The notes under the pieces: generated by a model
Seen by the model: the letters and a program-made list of their open reading frames with translations, nothing else
What the model was told of the DNA's origin: nothing
The model's database searches: none
Shown here: positions 27,832 through 34,876 of the stretch, piece by piece
Position numbering within the stretch: the stretch's first letter is position 1
Layout: each line of letters opens with the position of its first letter
DNA from: JAMXLO01 sp963819855
Lineage (GTDB): Bacteria; Pseudomonadota; Alphaproteobacteria; Acetobacterales; Acetobacteraceae
DNA: 64,000 nt
NCBI GenBank assembly: GCA_963819855.1
Contig: CAWFYC010000023.1
Coordinates: 62,001 to 126,000, forward strand
Reading direction: 5' to 3'
Translations under genes and position numbers: made by a program

Positions 27832-28767
27832 GTGCGGTTCCTGCTCCCGATCGCCGTCGTCGCTGCGCTGCCGGCGCTGCCGTTCATCAACAACTACATC
27901 CTGGCCGCGACGGTGCGCGCGCTGATCTTCATTGCACTCGGCCAGGCATGGAACATCGTGGCGGGTATCGGCGGGCAGCTCTCGCTGGGCCACGGCGTGT
28001 TTCTGGGACTTGGCTGCTACGTGACCGGCATCCTGTTCAACGAGCTCGGCGTGCCGCCCTGGATCGGCGTCTGGGCCGGCGTGCTGGTCGCGCTCGCCGT
28101 CGCGCTGGTAATGGGCAGCATGACGCTGCGCATGCGCGGCGTGTTCTTCGCGCTGGCGACCGTCGCGGTTTCGCTGGCATTCGACCAGTTGGCGCGCCAC
28201 TACGTCGATCTGACCGGCGGCGACAACGGCCTGGCGCTGAAGTTCCTGGGCAACTCGCTGTGGGCGCTGCAATCGCGCTCGCCGGCGCCGTTCGTGTATG
28301 CCGGGCTGGTGTTCGTGGCTCTCTACTACTGGATCACGCGGTGCATCCTCGCCAGCCGCTTCGGCCTGGAGATGCGGGCGGTGCGCGACGATGAGGTTGC
28401 CGCCGCCGCGGCAGGAGTGCGCGTGTTTCGCACCAAGTTGCTCGGTTTCCTGGTCAGCGCCGCGATGACGGCGCTGGCGGGCGGGCTGTATATGCAGTTC
28501 TACCAAGCGATCGATCCGGAGTCTGCCTTCGGGCTTGGGCAGGCGATCCAGTTGCAACTGCCTGCGCTGATCGGTGGCCTCGGCACGGCCTGGGGACCGA
28601 TCATCGGCGGCGCGCTGATGACCGTGCTGTCGGAAGCCACCAACTGGGGCGCGACCAGGCTTGGGATCATCGGTGTCGATATTCTCATCTATGGACTTGT
28701 ATTGCTTATCGTCGTGCTTTGGGCGCCACAGGGGATTGTCGGCATGCTGTCGAGGCGGCGGCGATGA
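27832..28767 (+). CDS. Branched-chain-type ABC transporter permease (LivM-like)
   Basis: This 311-residue permease has LivM features: GQAWNIVAGIGGQLSLGHGV near the N-terminus, RMRGVFFALATVAVSLAF, and the cytoplasmic coupling loop MRAVRDDEVAAAAAGV. The GTG start follows the LivH stop with no gap, and the end overlaps the ATP-binding gene by four bases (ATGA). It is the second half of the membrane channel. The ending WAPQGIVGMLSRRRR is normal for the family. Confidence 0.92.
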   Translation: MRFLLPIAVVAALPALPFINNYILAATVRALIFIALGQAWNIVAGIGGQLSLGHGVFLGLGCYVTGILFNELGVPPWIGVWAGVLVALAVALVMGSMTLRMRGVFFALATVAVSLAFDQLARHYVDLTGGDNGLALKFLGNSLWALQSRSPAPFVYAGLVFVALYYWITRCILASRFGLEMRAVRDDEVAAAAAGVRVFRTKLLGFLVSAAMTALAGGLYMQFYQAIDPESAFGLGQAIQLQLPALIGGLGTAWGPIIGGALMTVLSEATNWGATRLGIIGVDILIYGLVLLIVVLWAPQGIVGMLSRRRR

Positions 28768-29501
28768 GCATCCCTGCGCTGGAAGTGACCAATATCGGCC
28801 GCCGCTTCGGCGGTCTTGTGGCGCTTCGCGATGTGTCCTTTGCGGTGCGCGAAGGCGAGGTCATCGGCCTGATCGGCCCCAACGGCGCAGGCAAGTCGAC
28901 ACTGTTCGAAATCGTCAGCGGCAACCTGCCGCCGACCACCGGCACCGTCCGCTATTTCGGCGCGGACTGCACGCATCTGCCGGTGCACCAGCGGCGACGG
29001 TCCGGCTTGTGCCGAACCTTCCAGAAGGTGCGGCTGTTCGGCTCGATGACGGTGCGGGAGAACATCGCGGTTGCCGCCCGCCAGTCCGTACCGCACGACC
29101 GGGATTGGCGCGACGCGGTGACGCAGGTGCTGGAACGGCTGCGGCTGAGTGCGCAGGCCGAGCGCATGCCCGCGGAAATCACCCTCGCCGACCGCAAGAA
29201 GGTGGAGATCGGCCGTGCCATAGTCGGACATTGCCGCGTGCTGCTGCTCGACGAGAGCCTGTCAGGCCTGACGCATGACGAGGCGGAGGAACTCATCGGT
29301 GAGATCATGGCGCTGAGCCAATCGAACAGCATCACCGTGGTCGTGGTCGAGCATGTGCTGTCGGTGCTCGCGGCGATGGTGGAGCGCCTGGTGGTGCTGC
29401 ACAACGCCACCGTCATCGCCGACGGCACACCGTCGCAGGTTGCGCACGACCCGCATGTGATCGAGGCATATCTCGGCACCAGACGGAATGCCCTGCGATG
29501 A
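28764..29501 (+). CDS. ABC transporter ATP-binding protein (LivG-like)
   Basis: This 245-residue ATPase has Walker A GPNGAGKST, a Q-loop in TFQKVRLFGSMTV, Walker B VLLLDESLSGL and an H-loop in VVVEHVLSVL. The family signature LSYGQ-like segment is replaced by TLADRKKVEIGRAI, a variant I recall from many LivG paralogues, so it is not evidence of inactivity. It powers import together with the next gene. The start at 28764 is fixed by the ATGA overlap with the permease gene. Confidence 0.92.
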   Translation: MSIPALEVTNIGRRFGGLVALRDVSFAVREGEVIGLIGPNGAGKSTLFEIVSGNLPPTTGTVRYFGADCTHLPVHQRRRSGLCRTFQKVRLFGSMTVRENIAVAARQSVPHDRDWRDAVTQVLERLRLSAQAERMPAEITLADRKKVEIGRAIVGHCRVLLLDESLSGLTHDEAEELIGEIMALSQSNSITVVVVEHVLSVLAAMVERLVVLHNATVIADGTPSQVAHDPHVIEAYLGTRRNALR

Positions 29502-30199
29502 TCGCGCTGACGATCGCGAATCTCAGTGTCGCCTATGGCGACGTGATCGCGGTCCGCGATGTATCATTCTCGTTCGACGCCGGCGAGGTGTTCGTGCTCC
29601 TCGGCGCCAATGGTGCCGGCAAGACCAGCATCCTGCGCTGCGTTTCGGGCCTGCTGCCCGCGCGATCCGGCTCCGTTGCATTCGAGAGCCGCTCGCTCAT
29701 TGGACTCAGCCCCCATCAGGTTGCGTGGGCAGGCATTTCCCACGTGCCGGAAGGCCGGCGCATCTTTCCCAACCTGAACGTTGAAGAGAACCTGACCGTC
29801 AGCTTCATCCGGCGCCGCAATGACAGGAACACCGTGCTGGACGCGGTTTACGCGCTGTTCCCGCGGCTTGCCGAACGACGTCGGCAGTTCGGCGGCACGC
29901 TCTCTGGCGGCGAACAGCAGATGCTCGCGATCGGTCGCGCTCTGATGAACTCGCCCACGCTGCTGATGCTGGACGAACCTTCGCTCGGGCTGTCGCCGGT
30001 GCTCGCAGACCTTGTGTTCGAGCGTCTGGCAGCGATCAATGCGCAGGGGACCACGATCCTGCTGGTCGAGCAGAACGCAACCTGTCTTGAACTCGCGACG
30101 CACGGCGTCATCCTGCAGAACGGCAGGGTGCTGCTGACGGGCGACCGTGCAGCATTGCAGGATTCGGACTTCGTTCGCCGGGCCTATTTGGGAATCTGA
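29498..30199 (+). CDS. ABC transporter ATP-binding protein (LivF-like)
   Basis: This 233-residue second ATPase has Walker A GANGAGKTS, the block SHVPEGRRIFPNLNVEENL that marks LivF, the full signature LSGGEQQMLAIGRAL and Walker B LLMLDEPSLGLSP. It overlaps the LivG-like gene by four bases. With the two permeases, the LivG partner and the downstream binding protein, it completes a five-part importer. The ending DFVRRAYLGI is typical. Confidence 0.93.
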   Translation: MIALTIANLSVAYGDVIAVRDVSFSFDAGEVFVLLGANGAGKTSILRCVSGLLPARSGSVAFESRSLIGLSPHQVAWAGISHVPEGRRIFPNLNVEENLTVSFIRRRNDRNTVLDAVYALFPRLAERRRQFGGTLSGGEQQMLAIGRALMNSPTLLMLDEPSLGLSPVLADLVFERLAAINAQGTTILLVEQNATCLELATHGVILQNGRVLLTGDRAALQDSDFVRRAYLGI

Positions 30200-30220
30200 A
30201 AAACAGGGGAGGAACCAACC

Positions 30221-31432
30221 ATGCAGATATCACGTCGGGATAGTCTTGCGGCGCTGATGGCCACGGCGTCCATGCTGGGCGCGCGTGCAAGCCGGGCGGC
30301 GGATGAACCGGAGATCGTGGTCGGCGCGCCGAATTCGCTGACCGGCGGCCTGGGCGAGAACGGCCAGCGCGCCGTCTGGGGATTCCTGATCGCGGTCGAA
30401 CAGATCAACCGCGAAGGCGGCATCAAGTCACTCGGCGGCGCGAAGCTGAAGCCGATCGTTGCCGACACGACGTCGGAGAACCCCACCCAGGGTGCCAGCG
30501 TCACGCGGCGCGTCATCGACCAGGATCATGCGGTGGTGCTGTTCGGCGCCACCGCCAGTGCGATCACGCTCGCCGCGCAGGTGGAGGCAGAAAAGTCGCA
30601 GGTCCCCCTCGTCACGTCGTCCTATGCCGATCCGCTGGTGCAGCGCGGCATGAAGTACACCTTCAAGATAACCGCGCCCGGCAGCCTGACCTGGAACTTC
30701 GCGATGGATGCGCTGGTGGACATGTTCAAGGCCGAACACGGATCGGCGCCGAAGTCGTGCGGCATCTTCATGGGGTCCGACGCGGTCAGCATGTCGGTGG
30801 CGAAGACGTTGCCGCTGGAGGCGCAGCGCATCGGAATGCCGATCGTCTCACAGGTGAACTTCCAGGGCAATCTCACCGATCCATCGGTGATCGTGTCGCC
30901 GATCCTGCAGAACAAGCCGGACATGATCTTCCTCAGCGCATTTCTCAACGATGCCGTGCTGGTGCTGAAGACATTGCGCGGTCTGGGTATCAAGACGCCG
31001 GTCGCCGCGGCCGGCGGCGTGTCCACTGACTCGGCGGGCAAGACGCTAGGCGCCGCTGCCGATGGTGTGTTCATGCCGTGGAGCTGGAACTGGGATCTCG
31101 CGGTACCTGGCGAGACCGAGCTGAACGACGCGTACAAGAAGGCCCATCCCGACGCGCCGTATCCGTCCAACAACGAGCAACTCGGCATGGGCTACAGCGT
31201 TGGCTTGATCATCCGTCAGGCGCTGGAGAAGACCGCGAGCCGCGATAGCGTGAAGCTGCGTGACACGCTGGCAAGCACCGAATTCACCGACCTGCCGATG
31301 CCTGGCAAGCGCATCGCCTTCGATGAGACCGGCCTCAACAAGTATGCCCAGATGATCCTGACCGAATGGAGCGGCGGCAATGCCCACACCGTGTGGCCGA
31401 AGGAGCTGCAGGCGATGAAGCCGGCGCTATGA
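30221..31432 (+). CDS. ABC transporter substrate-binding protein, branched-chain type
   Basis: This 403-residue periplasmic protein belongs to the Peripla_BP_6 (LivJ-like) group. The N-terminus carries twin arginines and a hydrophobic stretch (ISRRDSLAALMATASMLGAR), suggesting Tat-dependent export. The mature part begins near EIVVGAPNSLTGGLGENGQR and has the usual two lobes. It starts 21 bases after the LivF-like gene with AGGGGAGGAA upstream, so it is the last gene of the tight operon. Its ligand defines what the operon consumes and cannot be read from sequence. Confidence 0.92.
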   Translation: MQISRRDSLAALMATASMLGARASRAADEPEIVVGAPNSLTGGLGENGQRAVWGFLIAVEQINREGGIKSLGGAKLKPIVADTTSENPTQGASVTRRVIDQDHAVVLFGATASAITLAAQVEAEKSQVPLVTSSYADPLVQRGMKYTFKITAPGSLTWNFAMDALVDMFKAEHGSAPKSCGIFMGSDAVSMSVAKTLPLEAQRIGMPIVSQVNFQGNLTDPSVIVSPILQNKPDMIFLSAFLNDAVLVLKTLRGLGIKTPVAAAGGVSTDSAGKTLGAAADGVFMPWSWNWDLAVPGETELNDAYKKAHPDAPYPSNNEQLGMGYSVGLIIRQALEKTASRDSVKLRDTLASTEFTDLPMPGKRIAFDETGLNKYAQMILTEWSGGNAHTVWPKELQAMKPAL

Positions 31433-31537
31433 GCGGCCGGCGGGATTTGCTGCGGCGCCGTATACGCGTAATGTGACCGGCGTGCGGATCTTTTCGTAAC
31501 CGGGCTCGATCGTAGCTGCCCGATGTCAGGAGGAAAC

Positions 31538-33292
31538 ATGGCTGAGATCAAAGGCGCCGACTTGCTGGCGAAAAGCCTCAAGGAACAGGGCGTGCAATTC
31601 ATGTTCGGCGTGGTCGGGTTCCCGGTCGGTCCGCTCGCCGAGGCAGCGCAAAAGGTCGGCCTGCCCTATATCGGCATGCGCAACGAGCAGACCGCGTCCT
31701 ATGCTGCCGGCGCCGTCGGCTACCTCACCGGGCGGCCCGGCGCGTGCATCGTCGTGACCGGTCCGGGCGTCATCCACGGCCTTGCGGGACTGGCGAACGC
31801 GCAGTCGAATTGCTGGCCGATGCTGTTGATCGGCGGCGCGTCGGAGACCTACCGCAACGGCATGGGCGCCTTCCAGGAGGAGCGCCAGGTGTTGATCGCG
31901 TCGCCGGTCAGCAAGTGGGCGCACGCGATCGAGCACGTGAACCGCATCCCGTTCTACGTCGAGATGGCGGTCAGGCAATCGATCTATGGCCGGCCGGGTG
32001 CGGCATATCTCGACATCGCCGACGACATCATCACCGGCTCGTGCGACGTGGACAAGGTGATCGAGGCCGCGAAATGCCCGGATCCGCCGCGCATCCAGAC
32101 CATGCCAGAGTACATCGATCAGGCGCTCAACGTGCTGCAATCGGCGGAACGGCCGCTGGTGATCATCGGCAAGGGCATGGCCTTCTCGCGCGCCGAGGAC
32201 GAGGTGCGCGCGTTCATTGAGAAAACGCAACTGCCATTCCTCGCCTCGCCGATGGGCAAGGGCGTGATGCCGGACGATCATCCGTTGTCGGTCGGCGCGT
32301 CGCGCAGTCTCGCGCTGCAACAGGCCGATGTCGTGTTCCTGATGGGCGCGCGCTTCAACTGGATCATGCATTTCGGCCTGCCGCCGCGCTACAACAAGGA
32401 CGTGCGGGTGATCCAGCTCGACATCGAGCCGGAGGCGATGCACCAGAACAAGCCGGCCGAGGTGGCGCTGGTCGGCGACGGCAAGGCGATCGTCGGGCAG
32501 TTGAACAAGGCGCTGGAAGGCCGCCAGTGGTTCTATCCGAAGGAGACGCCGTGGCGCGCGGCGATCGCCAAGAAGTCGGCTGAGAACGCAGCGCTGATCG
32601 CGCCGCAGATCGCCGATGAGTCCGCGCCGGGCGGCTACTACCGACTGCTGCGTGACGTCGCCGCGTGGGCGCCGAAGAACGCGATCATCTGCAGCGAAGG
32701 CGCCAGCACGATGGACATCGGCCGCACCCAGTTGCCGAACTACAATCCGCGTTCGCGGCTCGACGCCGGCAGCTATGGCACGATGGGCGTCGGCCTCGGC
32801 ATCGTCATCGCTGCCTGCGTTGTGCACCCCGACAAGCCGATCATCCACGTGTCGGGCGACTCGGCGATCGGGTTCTCCGGCATGGAGATGGAGACGCTGT
32901 GCCGCTACGGGATGCCGGCCAAGATCGTGGTGTTCAACAACGGCGGCATCGGGCCGGGCATGGAGGAGATTCCGGACAACCCGATGCTCAATATGCGGCC
33001 GAACTCCCTGATCTGGGGCGCCCGCTACGACCTGATGATGGAGGCGTTCGGCGGCAAGGGCTTCTATGTTGAGGACCCGAAGCACCTGCGCGGCGCGCTG
33101 GACGAGGCGATGAACTTCCGGGGGCCGGCTCTGGTCAACGTCAAGCTCAGTCTGGGCTCGCAGCGGAAGCGCAGGAGTTCCGCTGGCACAGCTAGGCTTC
33201 CCCCAAAATCCCTCGCCGTTCCGGGCTTTCTCCGGGACGGCAAGGCGCACGAGAAGGTGAAACCACAAATACCCACAGATACACACGGATGA
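31538..33292 (+). CDS. 2-Hydroxyacyl-CoA lyase family ThDP enzyme, end altered by an apparent frameshift
   Basis: This ThDP-dependent enzyme is closest in my memory to 2-hydroxyacyl-CoA lyase. PYIGMRNEQTASYAAGAVGY includes the ThDP-activating Glu, and it is followed by GPGVIHGLAGLANAQSNCWP, MGAFQEERQ and the cofactor motif GDSAIGFSG through VFNNGG. HACLs cleave 2-hydroxyacyl-CoA to formyl-CoA plus an aldehyde or ketone; oxalyl-CoA decarboxylases are relatives. The start at 31538 follows CAGGAGGA. After SQRK (codon 544) the expected ending AQEFRWHS and stop lie in another frame (stop 33193-33195). One missing base near 33169 would restore it. As written, a 40-residue unrelated tail runs into a repeat. 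Confidence 0.85.
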   Translation: MAEIKGADLLAKSLKEQGVQFMFGVVGFPVGPLAEAAQKVGLPYIGMRNEQTASYAAGAVGYLTGRPGACIVVTGPGVIHGLAGLANAQSNCWPMLLIGGASETYRNGMGAFQEERQVLIASPVSKWAHAIEHVNRIPFYVEMAVRQSIYGRPGAAYLDIADDIITGSCDVDKVIEAAKCPDPPRIQTMPEYIDQALNVLQSAERPLVIIGKGMAFSRAEDEVRAFIEKTQLPFLASPMGKGVMPDDHPLSVGASRSLALQQADVVFLMGARFNWIMHFGLPPRYNKDVRVIQLDIEPEAMHQNKPAEVALVGDGKAIVGQLNKALEGRQWFYPKETPWRAAIAKKSAENAALIAPQIADESAPGGYYRLLRDVAAWAPKNAIICSEGASTMDIGRTQLPNYNPRSRLDAGSYGTMGVGLGIVIAACVVHPDKPIIHVSGDSAIGFSGMEMETLCRYGMPAKIVVFNNGGIGPGMEEIPDNPMLNMRPNSLIWGARYDLMMEAFGGKGFYVEDPKHLRGALDEAMNFRGPALVNVKLSLGSQRKRRSSAGTARLPPKSLAVPGFLRDGKAHEKVKPQIPTDTHG

Positions 33293-33364
33293 TCGCGGTG
33301 CGATCGTCTCGCAGGTGCCTCGGCCCGCTTCATCCGTGTTCATCTGTGTGCATCCGTGGTTTCA
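33258..33364. repeat. Inverted ATCCGTG-type repeat
   Basis: Two imperfect reverse-complement arms (33258-33292 and 33329-33364) flank a 36-base spacer. The right arm reads TTCATCCGTGTTCATCTGTG and continues to GGTTTCA. It belongs to a dispersed intergenic repeat type seen in many bacteria. It occupies the space between the lyase and the MFS gene. A related copy is at 54794-54842. Confidence 0.75.
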
Positions 33365-33382
33365 ATTTCCGCTTTTGCGAAA

Positions 33383-34663
33383 ATGGCGGCAGAACGACGA
33401 GCGATGAGGGAAGCGTCGTCGGCACGCACAGCATCACCTGCGCCTGTCCTCTCTTACCGACAGCTCCTTGGCACGGCGGAAGTGCGGGCGTTGTTGCTGG
33501 CCACGCTGCTGTCGCGGCTGGCTGGGCGGATGTTCGCGCTTGCCATCGTACTCTATGCATTGGTGCAGATGGAATCGCCGGCACTTGCCGGTTGGCTGGC
33601 GTTCGCGGCCATGGCGCCGGGCCTGTGCATCAGTCCGCTCGCCGGCGCGCTGATCGACCGCGTCGGTTCGGTCTGGGCGATCAGCGTGGACATGGCGGCG
33701 AGTGCCGCGTGCGTGGTGGCGCTGATCGTGGCCGATCGCCTCGGCTGGGCCAGCGCGCCGGTATTGCTCACGCTGACCGGCCTGTTCTCGCTGACCAGCC
33801 CGTTGAGCGCGGCGGGCATTCGTGCGCTGCTGCCGCGCCTCGTGCCGGTGACCGCGCTGGACCGGGTGAATGCCCTGGACACCGCGATCCATGGACTGAC
33901 CGACATCGTTGGTCCCGCGTCGGCCGGCGCGATCGTAGGCTTTGCCGGGCCGGCGTCGGCACTGGCCACGATCGCCGTCATCTACTCGGCGGCTGCACTG
34001 TGCGTTGGTCGCATTCGTCGTCCGCGTGGCCAGTTCCCGAGCGTGGGTCCGCTCCTGACGCAGGCATTGAGCGGACTGCAGCGGGTCGTGCGGGAGCCCA
34101 CGCTGCGCGGGCTGGCGGTGGCATATTCGCTGTACGAGGTATCGTGGGGCGTTCTGGTGGTGGCCGTGCCGGTGTTCGCGGCGCGCCAGTTCGCGGGCGG
34201 CACGGGCTCGGCTGTCGCGGGTCTGCTGTGGGCGTGTCTTGGCATGGTCGGTGGTATCGCCGCTTTGGTTGCCGGCCATCGGCGCACCGCGGGCCGGGAA
34301 CGGAAGGTGATGGCGATTGGCATGCTGGTGACTGCCGTGGCTGCATGGCCGATCGCGGCCGAGTTCGGCCTGATCGGCCTGGTGTCAGGCATGATGCTGG
34401 TCGGTGCCGCGGCCGGGCCGGTCGATGTCGGTGTCTTGACGTTGCGCCAGCGCCGCACCGATCCGGCCGAACTCGGACGGGTGCTGTCAATCTCGATGAG
34501 CCTGAACATGGCGGGCGGGCCGCTAGGGTCTGCATTGGCGGGCGTGCTGGTCACGTGGTCGTTGTCGGCGACTTACGTCGTAGCCGCATCGGCTTCGGTG
34601 CTGGCAGCTGCTGCCGTCGCGCTGATCCCGCGGTACGACCGCGACGAGCACGCTCGATTGTGA
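33383..34663 (+). CDS. MFS transporter
   Basis: This protein of about 426 residues has 12 hydrophobic segments, for example ALLLATLLSRLAGRMFALAI, WLAFAAMAPGLCISPLAGAL with the loop LIDRVGS, and VASAS-type helices near the end. It most resembles drug/metabolite exporters of the MFS. The start is uncertain: ATG 33383, ATG 33404 or 33356 are all in frame and none has a strong ribosome site. The repeat at 33258-33364 lies directly upstream and may have altered the leader. It could export a pathway by-product of the preceding operon, but this is only positional. Confidence 0.8.
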   Translation: MAAERRAMREASSARTASPAPVLSYRQLLGTAEVRALLLATLLSRLAGRMFALAIVLYALVQMESPALAGWLAFAAMAPGLCISPLAGALIDRVGSVWAISVDMAASAACVVALIVADRLGWASAPVLLTLTGLFSLTSPLSAAGIRALLPRLVPVTALDRVNALDTAIHGLTDIVGPASAGAIVGFAGPASALATIAVIYSAAALCVGRIRRPRGQFPSVGPLLTQALSGLQRVVREPTLRGLAVAYSLYEVSWGVLVVAVPVFAARQFAGGTGSAVAGLLWACLGMVGGIAALVAGHRRTAGRERKVMAIGMLVTAVAAWPIAAEFGLIGLVSGMMLVGAAAGPVDVGVLTLRQRRTDPAELGRVLSISMSLNMAGGPLGSALAGVLVTWSLSATYVVAASASVLAAAAVALIPRYDRDEHARL

Positions 34664-34740
34664 TGTGCAGTTTTGTAACACGCTGTGGCGAGGCGGCCGC
34701 CGGCACATGCGTCCGCTGAAACACCGAACCTACATGGTTT

Positions 34741-34771
34741 AACTTTCTGTTCGGTAAACGCGCGGAAAGTT
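34741..34771. promoter_or_regulatory. Possible operator: inverted repeat upstream of the beta-helix/Hint gene
   Basis: AACTTTC and GAAAGTT form a seven-base inverted repeat around a 17-base spacer, about 105 bases before the start of the Hint-domain gene. The surrounding stretch is more A/T-rich than average here. It may be a regulator site or part of a promoter, and the support is weak. Confidence 0.25.
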
Positions 34772-34876
34772 GATTGGTCGTATCGAGCCACTTGTATTTA
34801 CCGCCGCCGTCGCGCCGGTTGAAATCAGTGCGGAATCTGAAACCGATCCTTGGGTCGAACGTGGAAGGATAACGGA

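Noticed and set aside
28764..29501. LivG-like ATPase as inactive because the LSGGQ-like motif is altered
   Set aside because: The TLADRK-type variant is, as far as I recall, common in this subfamily, and Walker A, Walker B, Q- and H-loops are intact.
31526..33343. 605-codon open frame opposite the HACL gene
   Set aside because: It is rich in Arg and His with no recognisable domain, and the plus strand carries a clear enzyme with a ribosome site.
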